Source: Oryzobacter faecalis (GTDB taxonomy: Bacteria; Actinomycetota; Actinomycetes; Actinomycetales; Dermatophilaceae). From it: DNA of 64,000 nucleotides. Positions 14,663 to 22,988 of the stretch are shown piece by piece (position 1 is the stretch's first letter; every line of letters begins with the position of its first letter). The stretch lies in the NCBI RefSeq assembly GCF_046764005.1, contig NZ_JBKOFW010000001.1:186001-250000 (forward strand), given 5' to 3'. A program made the translations under genes and the position numbers. A model generated the notes under the pieces. The model was not told the origin of the DNA. It saw only the letters and a program-made list of their open reading frames with translations, and did not search any database.

Positions 14663-16819
14663 GTGAGCGAGACGCCGACCGACCCCGCCGACGCCCAGCC
14701 CGCCGACGCCCAGCCCGCCGACGTCGTGCCCGACGACGTCCGCCACGAGTGGGAGGCCCTGGCCGAGGAGGCGCGCGGCCACCAGTTCGCCTACCACGTC
14801 AAGGACTCACCGACGATCAGCGACGGCGAGTACGACCTCCTGATGGGCCGGCTCAACGCCATCGAGGACGAGCACCCGTCGTTGCGCACCCCCGACAGCC
14901 CGACCCAGCAGGTCGGTGGTGCGGTCTTCTCCACCGAGTTCCAGGCCGTCGACCACCTCGAGCGGATGCTCAGCCTCGACAACGCGTTCTCGACCGAGGA
15001 GATGCTCGAGTGGAACGCGCGCGTCACCCGTGACGCGGGCGGTGCCGAGCTCCACTACCTGTGCGAGCTGAAGATCGACGGGCTGGCGGTCAACCTCCTC
15101 TACGAGGAGGGGCGCCTGACCCGCGCGCTGACCCGCGGTGACGGCCGCACCGGCGAGGACGTCACGCTCAACGTGCGCACGGTGCGCGGCGTCCCCACCG
15201 AGCTCGAGGCGGGCACCGCGTACCCGGTGCCCGACCTCGTCGAGGTGCGCGGCGAGGTCTACTTCCCCATCGAGGCCTTCGGTGAGCTCAACGCGCAGCT
15301 CGTCGAGTCGGGCAAGGCGCCCTACGCGAACCCGCGCAACACGGCGGCAGGGTCGCTGCGGCAGAAGGACCCCCGCGTCACCGCCACGCGTGCCCTGCGC
15401 ATGCTCGTCCACGGCCTCGGCAGGCGCGAGGGGTTCGACCTGGCCCGGCAGAGCGAGGCCTACGCCGCCCTCGAGGCGTGGGGGCTGCCCGTCTCGAGCC
15501 ACTTCCGGGTCGTCGACACGATCGAGGAGGTCAACGCCTTCATCGCGCACACCGGGGAGCACCGCCACGACGTCGAGCACGAGATCGACGGCGTCGTCGT
15601 CAAGGTCGACGAGATCTCGGTGCAGCGCCGCCTCGGCTCCACGTCACGTGCGCCCCGGTGGGCCATCGCCTACAAGTACCCGCCCGAGGAGGTCAACACC
15701 AGGCTCCTCGACATCCAGGTCAACGTCGGGCGCACCGGCCGGGTCACGCCGTTCGGGGTCATGGAGCCGGTCGTCGTCGCCGGGTCGACGGTCGAGCGGG
15801 CCACGCTGCACAACGCGACCGAGGTCAAGCGCAAGGGTGTCCTCATCGGCGACACCGTGGTGCTGCGCAAGGCCGGCGACGTCATCCCCGAGATCCTCGG
15901 CCCGGTCGTCGCCCTGCGCGAGGGCACCGAGCGCGAGTTCGTCATGCCGACCCACTGCCCCGCGTGCGGCACGGCGCTCGCCCCCGAGAAGGAGGGCGAC
16001 AAGGACATCCGCTGCCCCAACAGCCGGTCCTGCCCGGCGCAGCTGCGCGAGCGCCTGTCCAGCCTCGCCGGGCGCGGGGCGTTCGACATCGAGGCCCTGG
16101 GCTACGAGGGCGCCGTCGCGCTGCTCGAGTCGGGGGTCCTCGAGGACGAGTCCACCCTGTTCGGCCTCACCTCCGCGGACATCGCGCGCGTCCCCCTCTA
16201 CACCCGCGCGGCGAGGAGGACCGACCCCGAGGACGCCGTCGTCGACGGACGCGTCCTCTCGGCCAACGGGGCCAAGCTCGTGGCCAACCTCGCGGCCGCC
16301 AAGCGGCAGCCGCTGTGGCGCGTCCTCGTCGCCCTGTCGATCCGCCACGTCGGGCCCACCGCCGCCCGTGCTCTGGCCCAGCACCTCGGCTCGATGCAGC
16401 GCATCCGCGAGGCCAGCGTCGAGGAGCTCGCGGGAGTCGAGGGAGTCGGTGGCGTCATCGCCGAGTCGGTCCGCGACTGGTTCGACCGCGAGGGCAACGA
16501 GTGGCACGTCGCCATCGTCGACCAGTGGGCCGCCGACGGCGTCCGGATGGAGGACGAGCGCGACGAGTCCGTCGAGCAGACCCTCGCCGGGCTCACCGTC
16601 GTCGTCACCGGCGGGCTCGAGGGCTACTCGCGCGACGAGGCGAAGGAGGCCATCCTCAGTCGTGGCGGCAAGGCGAGCGGCTCGGTGTCGAAGAAGACCG
16701 ACTACGTCGTCGTCGGCGCCAACGCCGGCTCGAAGGAGGACAAGGCCCGCGAGCTCGGGCTGACGATCCTCGACGAGGCCCAGTTCACCCGTCTCCTCGA
16801 GACCGGCAGCCCGGACTGA
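14663..16819 (+). CDS. ligA: NAD-dependent DNA ligase LigA
   Basis: 718-residue essential ligase that seals nicks using NAD+. Domain order: Ia region ('YHVKDSPTISDGEYDLLMG'), adenylation with the AMP-lysine in 'CELKIDG' (K137), OB fold, C4 zinc finger ('CPACGTAL', 'CPNSRSCPAQ'), HhH repeats ('LAGVEGVGGVIAES') and a C-terminal BRCT ('GLTVVVTGGLEGYSRDEA'). The N terminus carries two tandem copies of a 15-bp unit (14687-14716) coding Ala-Asp-Ala-Gln-Pro, a low-complexity extension before the conserved start. The GTG is preceded by a CAGGAT -10 at 6 bases, so it is probably leaderless. Confidence 0.97.
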   Translation: MSETPTDPADAQPADAQPADVVPDDVRHEWEALAEEARGHQFAYHVKDSPTISDGEYDLLMGRLNAIEDEHPSLRTPDSPTQQVGGAVFSTEFQAVDHLERMLSLDNAFSTEEMLEWNARVTRDAGGAELHYLCELKIDGLAVNLLYEEGRLTRALTRGDGRTGEDVTLNVRTVRGVPTELEAGTAYPVPDLVEVRGEVYFPIEAFGELNAQLVESGKAPYANPRNTAAGSLRQKDPRVTATRALRMLVHGLGRREGFDLARQSEAYAALEAWGLPVSSHFRVVDTIEEVNAFIAHTGEHRHDVEHEIDGVVVKVDEISVQRRLGSTSRAPRWAIAYKYPPEEVNTRLLDIQVNVGRTGRVTPFGVMEPVVVAGSTVERATLHNATEVKRKGVLIGDTVVLRKAGDVIPEILGPVVALREGTEREFVMPTHCPACGTALAPEKEGDKDIRCPNSRSCPAQLRERLSSLAGRGAFDIEALGYEGAVALLESGVLEDESTLFGLTSADIARVPLYTRAARRTDPEDAVVDGRVLSANGAKLVANLAAAKRQPLWRVLVALSIRHVGPTAARALAQHLGSMQRIREASVEELAGVEGVGGVIAESVRDWFDREGNEWHVAIVDQWAADGVRMEDERDESVEQTLAGLTVVVTGGLEGYSRDEAKEAILSRGGKASGSVSKKTDYVVVGANAGSKEDKARELGLTILDEAQFTRLLETGSPD

Positions 16820-16832
16820 GCCGGGCCGCCGG

Positions 16833-17516
16833 CTACCGTTCGCCGTCGCCGGGGGTGCCGCTGCGCAGGGCGCGCGGGGCGTTGAGGTCGAGCGCCACCG
16901 CGACGACCCGGGTCGCGAAGACGAAGACGACGGCGAGCCACGCGCTGAGCGGGGTGAGGGCGTCGAGGTGGTGGAGGAGGACGACGAGTGCGGCACCCGC
17001 GAGGGCCGGGACGGCGTAGAGCTCGCGGCGCAGCACCTCGGGCACCTCGCGGGCGAGGACGTCGCGCAGCAGGCCGCCGCCGATGGCGGTGATGCCCCCG
17101 ATGAGCGTGGCCGCCAACGGGCCGGCCTCGGCGTCGAGGGCGACGAGCGCCCCGCTCACCGCGAACACGGCGAGCCCGGCCGCGTCGAGCAGCCGGACGA
17201 CGAACGGCACCCGCTGCCAGCGGGCGTCCGGGTTGCGGGCCGCCATCTCGCGCCACGTCCCGTGGAGGGCGAACACGAGCAGGCCGGCCGCGACGGCCGC
17301 AGCGAGGAGGCGCCAGTCGCTGACCGCGACCGGGGGAGTGCGGCCGAGGAACAGGTCGCGGATGATGCCGCCGCCCACGCCGGCGACCCACGACAGGACG
17401 AGGATGCCGAACAGGTCGAGCCCGCGCCGGACCGCGACGAGCGCCCCCGACAGGGCGAAGACGAGGACGCCGACGACGTCGAGCACCGTCTGCAGGGTCG
17501 CGGTGTCGGTCAGCAC
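16833..17516 (-). CDS. trimeric intracellular cation channel (TRIC, UPF0126) family protein
   Basis: 227 residues with six to seven membrane segments and the internal duplication of bacterial TRIC channels. The glycine-rich signature appears twice: 'GVGGGIIRDLFLGRTPP' near residue 50 and 'AIGGGLLRDVLAREVP' near residue 140. Family members are homotrimeric monovalent-cation channels; an alternative annotation is UPF0126. The GTG start at 17516 is chosen because the family begins just before the first segment; the Shine-Dalgarno is weak. It is convergent with ligA (14-base gap) and divergent from gatC. Confidence 0.88.
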   Translation of the reverse strand: MLTDTATLQTVLDVVGVLVFALSGALVAVRRGLDLFGILVLSWVAGVGGGIIRDLFLGRTPPVAVSDWRLLAAAVAAGLLVFALHGTWREMAARNPDARWQRVPFVVRLLDAAGLAVFAVSGALVALDAEAGPLAATLIGGITAIGGGLLRDVLAREVPEVLRRELYAVPALAGAALVVLLHHLDALTPLSAWLAVVFVFATRVVAVALDLNAPRALRSGTPGDGER

Positions 17517-17569
17517 CGCAGGATTCTCGCAGGCGGCTCCCGGCGTCCGGGGGTGCGTCCGGCCGCCCA

Positions 17570-17577
17570 TAGACTGG
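17570..17577 (+). promoter_or_regulatory. leaderless -10 element TAGACTGG before gatC
   Basis: TAGACT plus GG lies 5-7 bases before the gatC ATG. The same octamer precedes the cysteine desulfurase gene, and there is no Shine-Dalgarno. Confidence 0.55.
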
Positions 17578-17582
17578 CCCCC

Positions 17583-17882
17583 ATGGCCGACCTCACCCGT
17601 GACGACGTGGCGCACCTCGCCGGTCTCGCCCGCATCGACCTCTCCGACGCCGAGCTCGACAAGATGGTCGGTGAGCTGGCCGTCATCCTCGAGGCCGTGG
17701 CGACCGTCCAGCAGGCGCCGATCGCCGACGTCGAGCCGATGAGCCACCCGATGCCGATCGTCAACGTCACCCGGCCCGACGTCGTCCGCCCGTCGCTGAC
17801 GCCGGAGGAGGCGCTCGCCGGCGCCCCCGAGGCCGAGCAGCAGCGCTTCAGCGTCCCCCGCATCCTGGACGACGAGGCCTGA
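17583..17882 (+). CDS. gatC: Asp-tRNA(Asn)/Glu-tRNA(Gln) amidotransferase subunit C
   Basis: 99 residues, the normal size for GatC, which wraps around GatA and GatB and stabilises the amidotransferase. Hallmarks are 'DVAHLAGLARIDLSDAEL' at the N terminus and the C-terminal belt 'EPMSHPMPIVNVTRPD'. First gene of gatC-gatA-gatB, 83 bases ahead of gatA. The complex makes Gln-tRNA(Gln), and Asn-tRNA(Asn) where needed, by transamidation. The gltX gene for the misacylating glutamyl-tRNA synthetase is also in this window (61976). Confidence 0.95.
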   Translation: MADLTRDDVAHLAGLARIDLSDAELDKMVGELAVILEAVATVQQAPIADVEPMSHPMPIVNVTRPDVVRPSLTPEEALAGAPEAEQQRFSVPRILDDEA

Positions 17883-17965
17883 GCGGACCGACCCTCCCGG
17901 ACGCCGCCGCGCCGCACGCCGCCGCGCCCCCCGCAGACCCCGGCCCACCCGAAGGAAACCCCGAC

Positions 17966-19489
17966 GTGACCACCGACCTGACCCGGTCCACCGCCGCCGA
18001 GCTCGCCGACCTCCTCGCGCAGGGGAGCGTGTCGGCCCGTGAGGTCGCGCAGGCCCACCTCGACCGCACCGCCGCCGTCGACGGCGCCGTGCACTCCTAC
18101 CTCCACGTCGACGCCGAGGGCGCCCTCGCCCAGGCCGACGAGGTCGACCGCCGACGGTCCACCGGGGAGTCGCTGCACCGGCTGGCCGGGGTGCCCATCG
18201 CGGTCAAGGACGTCATGGCGACCCGTGGCCTGCCCACGACGTGCGGCTCGCGCATCCTGCAGGGCTGGGTCCCCCCGTACGACGCCACCCTCGTCACCCG
18301 CCTGCGCGAGGCCGGGATGCCGATCCTCGGCAAGACGAACATGGACGAGTTCGCCATGGGCTCCTCCACCGAGCACAGCGCCTACGGCCCGAGCCGCAAC
18401 CCGTGGGACCTCGAGCGCATCCCGGGTGGCTCCGGGGGCGGCTCGTCCTCCGTCGTCGCGTCCTTCCAGGCGCCGCTCGCGATCGGGACCGACACAGGCG
18501 GGTCGATCCGCCAGCCGGCGGCGGTCACGGGCACGGTCGGGACCAAGCCGACGTACGGCGGGGTCTCGAGGTACGGCCTCGTCGCGCTCGCGTCCTCCCT
18601 CGACCAGGCCGGTCCGTGCACCCGCACCGTCCTCGACGCCGCCCTCCTCCACGAGGTCATCGGCGGGCACGACCCGATGGACTCGACCTCCATCGACGCC
18701 CCGGTGCCGCCGGTCGTCGAGGCCGCGCGCCGCGCCGACGTCAAGGGCCTGCGGATCGGGATCGTCCGCGAGCTGACCGGCGAGGGGTTCCAGGCCGGGG
18801 TGCAGACGCGCTTCGACGAGGCCGTGCAGCACCTCGTCGACGCCGGCGCCGAGGTCGTCGAGGTCTCGTGCCCGAGCTTCACGTACGCCCTCGCGGCCTA
18901 CTACCTCATCCTCCCCAGCGAGGCGTCGAGCAACCTCGCGAAGTTCGACGCCATGCGCTACGGGCTGCGCGTCGCCCCGGACGGGGTCGCCGACCCGAGC
19001 GCCGAGCAGGTCATGGCCGCCACCCGCGACGCCGGCTTCGGCGACGAGGTCAAGCGCCGCATCATCCTCGGGACGTACGCGCTGTCGAGCGGCTACTACG
19101 ACGCCTACTACGGCTCGGCGCAGAAGGTCCGCCGCCTCATCGCGAACGACTTCGCGGCCGCCTTCGAGCGGGCCGACGTGCTCGTCAGCCCCACTGCGCC
19201 GACCACCGCGTTCCGGCTCGGTGACAAGCTCGACGACCCGATGGCCATGTACCTCAACGACATCGCGACGATCCCGGCCAACCTCGCCGGTATCCCGGGC
19301 ATGTCCGTGCCGAGCGGCCTGGCCGAGGAGGACAGTCTGCCCACGGGGTTCCAGATCCTCGCGCCGGCCATGGCCGACGACCGGCTCTACGCGGTGGGAG
19401 CGGCCCTGGAGGCACGGCTCACCGCCGCGTGGGGTGGCGCCATCCTCGACCGGTCCCCCTCGCTCGCCGCGACCACGAAGGAGGCCTGA
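17966..19489 (+). CDS. gatA: Asp-tRNA(Asn)/Glu-tRNA(Gln) amidotransferase subunit A
   Basis: 507-residue amidase that releases ammonia from glutamine for channelling to GatB. The amidase-signature triad is readable: K81 in 'IAVKDVM', cis-Ser S156 in 'PGGSGGGSSS' and nucleophile S180 in 'TDTGGSIRQPA'; the spacing of 24 between the serines is the family value. 'SPTAPTTAFRLG' is the late conserved block. GTG start with GAAGGAAA about 9 bases upstream. Two bases separate its stop from the gatB ATG. Confidence 0.96.
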   Translation: MTTDLTRSTAAELADLLAQGSVSAREVAQAHLDRTAAVDGAVHSYLHVDAEGALAQADEVDRRRSTGESLHRLAGVPIAVKDVMATRGLPTTCGSRILQGWVPPYDATLVTRLREAGMPILGKTNMDEFAMGSSTEHSAYGPSRNPWDLERIPGGSGGGSSSVVASFQAPLAIGTDTGGSIRQPAAVTGTVGTKPTYGGVSRYGLVALASSLDQAGPCTRTVLDAALLHEVIGGHDPMDSTSIDAPVPPVVEAARRADVKGLRIGIVRELTGEGFQAGVQTRFDEAVQHLVDAGAEVVEVSCPSFTYALAAYYLILPSEASSNLAKFDAMRYGLRVAPDGVADPSAEQVMAATRDAGFGDEVKRRIILGTYALSSGYYDAYYGSAQKVRRLIANDFAAAFERADVLVSPTAPTTAFRLGDKLDDPMAMYLNDIATIPANLAGIPGMSVPSGLAEEDSLPTGFQILAPAMADDRLYAVGAALEARLTAAWGGAILDRSPSLAATTKEA

Positions 19490-19491
19490 GG

Positions 19492-21018
19492 ATGACGACC
19501 CAGGTGACCGAGGCGACCGTCCCCTTCGACGAGGCGATGGCCGCGTTCGACCCCGTCATGGGGCTCGAGGTCCACGTCGAGCTCAACACCGCGACGAAGA
19601 TGTTCTGCGGCTGCCCGACCGAGTTCGGCGCCGAGCCCAACACGCAGGTGTGCCCGGTCTGCCTCGGCCTGCCGGGGGCGCTTCCGGTCGTCAACGAGAA
19701 GGCGGTGGAGTCGGCGATCCGGATCGGGTTGGCGCTCAGCTGCTCCATCGCGCCGTGGTGCCGGTTCGCCCGGAAGAACTACTTCTACCCGGACATGCCG
19801 AAGAACTTCCAGACCTCGCAGTACGACGAGCCCATCGCGTTCGACGGTCACCTCGACGTCGAGCTCGAGGACGGCACGACCTACCGCGTCGAGATCGAGC
19901 GCGCCCACATGGAGGAGGACACCGGCAAGTCGCTGCACGTCGGCGGCTCCACGGGTCGCATCCACGGTGCGACGCACTCGCTCGTCGACTACAACCGCGC
20001 CGGCATCCCCCTCATCGAGATCGTCACCAAGCCGATGACGGGGGCGGGGGAGCGCGCGCCCGAGATCGCCAAGGCCTACGTCGCCACGCTGCGCGACCTC
20101 CTCAAGGCCCTCGGCGTCTCCGACGTGCGGATGGAGCAGGGCTCGATGCGCTGCGACGTCAACCTCTCGCTCATGCCCAAGGGCTCGTCCACCTTCGGCA
20201 CCCGCTCGGAGACCAAGAACGTCAACTCGCTGCGCTCGGTCGAGCGGGCGGTGCGCTACGAGGTCGGCCGCCACGCGGCGGTGCTGTCGTCGGGGGCGTC
20301 CGTGGTGCAGGAGACGCGGCACTGGCACGAGGACACCGGCATCACGACGCCGGGGCGCGTGAAGTCCGACGCCGAGGACTACCGCTACTTCCCCGAGCCC
20401 GACCTCGTCCCCGTCGCGCCCTCCGCCGAGACGGTCGAGGCGCTACGCGGCACGCTTCCCGAGCCGCCGGCCGCGCGCCGCAGGCGACTGCAGGCCTCCT
20501 GGGGTTTCGCCGATCTCGAGATGCGCGACGTCGTCAACGCCGGGCTCGTCGACCTCGTCGAGGAGACGGTGGCCGCGGGTGCCTCGCCGGCGGCAGCGCG
20601 CAAGTGGTGGTCGGGTGAGATCGCCCGCCGCGCGAACGCCGAGGGTGTCGACGTGCCGACCTTCGCCGCGTCGCTCGGGGTCACCCCGGCGCACGTCGTC
20701 GAGCTCGAGGGGCTCGTGACGTCCGGTCGGCTCAACGACTCGATGGCGCGGCAGGCCTGGGATGGCGTGCTGGCCGGGGAGGGGTCGCCGACGGCCGTCG
20801 CCGACGCCCGCGGGCTCGCGCTGTCGCAGGACACGGGTGCCCTCGAGGCGGCCGTCGACGCCGTCATCGCCGCGAACCCGGACGTCGCCGACAAGATCCG
20901 TGACGGCAAGGTCCAGGCGGTCGGTGCCCTCATCGGGCAGGTCATGCGTGAGATGAAGGGCCAGGCCGACGCGGGCGCCGCCCGCGCCCTCATCCTCGAC
21001 CGGCTCGGCCAGTCCTGA
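19492..21018 (+). CDS. gatB: Asp-tRNA(Asn)/Glu-tRNA(Gln) amidotransferase subunit B
   Basis: 508-residue kinase-like subunit that phosphorylates the mischarged aminoacyl-tRNA and amidates it. Signature 'GLEVHVELNTATKMFCGCPT', the CxC...CxxC zinc cluster completed by 'CPVCLGLPG', then 'DYNRAGIPLIEIVT', and a YqeY-like tail ('VGALIGQVMREMKGQADAG'). The ATG at 19492 is 2 bases after the gatA stop, with AAGGAGG inside the end of gatA. Confidence 0.96.
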   Translation: MTTQVTEATVPFDEAMAAFDPVMGLEVHVELNTATKMFCGCPTEFGAEPNTQVCPVCLGLPGALPVVNEKAVESAIRIGLALSCSIAPWCRFARKNYFYPDMPKNFQTSQYDEPIAFDGHLDVELEDGTTYRVEIERAHMEEDTGKSLHVGGSTGRIHGATHSLVDYNRAGIPLIEIVTKPMTGAGERAPEIAKAYVATLRDLLKALGVSDVRMEQGSMRCDVNLSLMPKGSSTFGTRSETKNVNSLRSVERAVRYEVGRHAAVLSSGASVVQETRHWHEDTGITTPGRVKSDAEDYRYFPEPDLVPVAPSAETVEALRGTLPEPPAARRRRLQASWGFADLEMRDVVNAGLVDLVEETVAAGASPAAARKWWSGEIARRANAEGVDVPTFAASLGVTPAHVVELEGLVTSGRLNDSMARQAWDGVLAGEGSPTAVADARGLALSQDTGALEAAVDAVIAANPDVADKIRDGKVQAVGALIGQVMREMKGQADAGAARALILDRLGQS

Positions 21019-21089
21019 CGGTCCTCGACCCGCCCAGCGTCCCGAGATCGACGTTCTGGGCGACTTCCGTACGGGGGAAGGGGGTGGGG

Positions 21090-21815
21090 TCAGCGGCGGC
21101 CGCCTCCGAGGACGCCGCCGAGCACGTCCCGGATGATGCTGCCCGCGTCGAGCCCGCCCCCGGACGTGCTCGTCGGGGAGGGTGTGCTGCCGGACCCGGT
21201 GGTGCCGGAGGACGGCCCGCCGCCGGTGGCCCCTCCGAGGACGTCGCGCAGCAGGTCGTCGAGCGACCCCGGCCGACCGGTCGCGCTGCCGCCGGGCAGG
21301 GACGCCGACCCGCCGGGCCCGCCGCTCGAGCCGCCCGAGGGGCCGCTGCCGGCGGGACCGCCACTCCCGGGGGCTCCGCCGCCGCGGAGCACCTTGTTCG
21401 CGAGCCACGACAGCACCATCGGCGCGAGGATGGGGATCAGCTTGCGCACGAGCGCCCCGCCGAACCCGGACCCGCCCACGCCGGGGAGACCGCCCAGGCG
21501 GTTGACGACCTCGTCCTGCTGGTCGCCGAAGATGTGGCTCGCGATGACCTGTCCGTCGCCCTCGTCGACCTGCGACAGGTCCGCCCCGCCGGCGAGGAGG
21601 TCGTCGTCGTGCTGGCCGAGGGCCTCGAGGAGTGAGCCCGCCCCCGAGGAGTCGGCGGCGTTCGCCTCGAGCCCGCCGAGGAGCGCGGGGAGCACCGCTG
21701 CCGCCGTCGTGCGGACCTCGTCGGGCGAGGCGCCGGTCTGCTGGGCCACCTGCTCGACGGGGAGGGCGGCGAGGATCTCGTCGACTGCGGTCACGGCGCT
21801 GGTCCCATCTGTCAC
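21090..21815 (-). CDS. DUF937 domain-containing protein
   Basis: 241 residues. Residues 10-120 are a helical DUF937/YidB-like domain ('LPVEQVAQQTGASPDEVRTTA', 'GDGQVIASHIFGDQQDEV', 'KLIPILAPMVLSWLANKVL'). From about residue 148 a long Gly/Ser/Pro-rich linker is punctuated by two short copies of a motif, 'LDDLLRDVLGG' and 'SIIRDVLGGVLGGGRR', which resemble each other and may be docking helices. No signal peptide is evident. Function is unknown. GTG start; convergent with gatB. Confidence 0.75.
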   Translation of the reverse strand: MTDGTSAVTAVDEILAALPVEQVAQQTGASPDEVRTTAAAVLPALLGGLEANAADSSGAGSLLEALGQHDDDLLAGGADLSQVDEGDGQVIASHIFGDQQDEVVNRLGGLPGVGGSGFGGALVRKLIPILAPMVLSWLANKVLRGGGAPGSGGPAGSGPSGGSSGGPGGSASLPGGSATGRPGSLDDLLRDVLGGATGGGPSSGTTGSGSTPSPTSTSGGGLDAGSIIRDVLGGVLGGGRR

Positions 21816-21901
21816 GGCGGACCGGTTCCGCCCCCGCTGCCGACCGTAGCCGCCCGCCGCCGCCCGCGACAGGGGCGCGGCGTCGGGTGCATGATCGACC
21901 C

Positions 21902-22432
21902 ATGACCCGGGCAGCGCAGGACCGAACCCTCGTCCTCCTCCGCCACGCCAAGGCCGAGCAGACGGGCTGGGACGCCGACCACGAGCGCGAGCTCACCGCG
22001 CGGGGGCACCGCGACGCCGCCGAGGCGGGTCGCTGGCTGCGTGAGCACGGCATCGGGGTCGACGAGGTCCTGTGCTCCACGGCGGAGCGCACCCAGCAGA
22101 CGGCCCAGGGCGTCTGGGACGCCGGCTGCCCCGAGACCGAGCTCCACCTCGACCGGCGCATCTACAACGCCGGCCCCGAGACCCTCCTCGACGTCGTGCG
22201 CGAGGCCGACGAGGACGCCGACGTCGTCATGGTCGTCGGCCACGCCCCCGGCCTCCCCAGCCTGGCCGAGCTGCTCTGCGACGGGGAGGGCAGCACCGAG
22301 GGCCACCAGGCGATGGCCGGCGGGTTCCCCACGTGCGCCCTCGCCGTCCTCCACTACTCGGGGCCGTGGCGTGGTCTCGACTTCGGCGACGCCCGGCTCG
22401 AGCGCTTCCACGTCTGCCGCGCCGACGGCTGA
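21902..22432 (+). CDS. sixA: SixA-type phosphohistidine phosphatase (histidine phosphatase superfamily)
   Basis: 176 residues. 'LVLLRHAKAEQ' carries the RHxK signature of SixA rather than the RHG of mutases, with H15-type nucleophile. 'DEVLCSTAERTQQTA' supplies the second arginine, and 'VMVVGHAPGLPSLAELL' holds the second catalytic histidine. In E. coli SixA dephosphorylates phosphohistidine on ArcB/PTS proteins; the partner here is unknown. The ATG at 21902 is chosen over a longer frame because family homology starts there. Confidence 0.85.
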   Translation: MTRAAQDRTLVLLRHAKAEQTGWDADHERELTARGHRDAAEAGRWLREHGIGVDEVLCSTAERTQQTAQGVWDAGCPETELHLDRRIYNAGPETLLDVVREADEDADVVMVVGHAPGLPSLAELLCDGEGSTEGHQAMAGGFPTCALAVLHYSGPWRGLDFGDARLERFHVCRADG

Positions 22433-22443
22433 CGCCGCCGACC

Positions 22444-22932
22444 TCACATGAGGGAGCGCATCGCCGCCACGGCGCCCCGCAGGTAGCGCTCGACGACCGC
22501 CCGCTCGGACTCCTCGAGCGAGGCGTCGAGGGCAGCCAGGGCCGAGAACATCGGCGCCAGCCGCCGAAACACCTCGGCCTGCCCCGACTCGGTGATGACG
22601 ACCTGGGTGCGGCGGCCGTCGTCGGGGTGCGGGCGCCGCTCGGCGTGCCCGCGGGAGACGAGGCGGTCGACCACCCCAGAGGACGCGGCCGACGTGACGC
22701 CGAGCGCACGGGCGAGCTCGACCGGCCCCATCGGCGCCCCCATGAGATGGCGCAGCGAGTGCAGCTCGGAGGTCGACAGCCCGGCCTGGCGGGCGACCTC
22801 GGCCGGGACGAGCGCGGCGACGTCGACGAGGTCCTGGAGCGCATCGAGCGTCGGCGAGGGCGCCCACTGCGGGACCACCTCGCGCAGACCCGGACTTGCC
22901 TCACGCGGTCGACGTTCCGTAATATCACTCAC
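22444..22932 (-). CDS. MarR-family transcriptional regulator
   Basis: 162 residues from a GTG at 22932; a GTG at 22956 would add eight residues encoded inside the operator palindrome, so I prefer the shorter form. The winged helix reads 'GLSTSELHSLRHLMGAPMGPVELARALGVTSAASSGVVDRLVSRG' in pattern (about 55-105), with wing residues 'ERRPHPDDGRRTQVVIT', typical of MarR proteins. It is divergent from an MMPL exporter gene 57 bases away, the usual arrangement for a repressor that releases an efflux pump when a ligand binds. Confidence 0.88.
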   Translation of the reverse strand: MSDITERRPREASPGLREVVPQWAPSPTLDALQDLVDVAALVPAEVARQAGLSTSELHSLRHLMGAPMGPVELARALGVTSAASSGVVDRLVSRGHAERRPHPDDGRRTQVVITESGQAEVFRRLAPMFSALAALDASLEESERAVVERYLRGAVAAMRSLM

Positions 22933-22970
22933 CAACTTAGTAACTCGATGAATCACTTGGTGATGATTCT
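22924..22970. promoter_or_regulatory. MarR/MMPL divergent operator region
   Basis: An AT-rich island in a GC-rich genome containing nested dyads: TCACCAA (22929-22935) with TTGGTGA (22957-22963), and inside it AGTAACT-N5-AATCACT. It covers both start regions and is the expected MarR binding site. Confidence 0.5.
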
Positions 22971-22988
22971 AGCAACGGAGGACGATCG

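Noticed and set aside
14687..14716. Two 15-bp tandem units in ligA as a possible repeat element
   Set aside because: In frame, only two copies, in a disordered extension; ordinary slippage.
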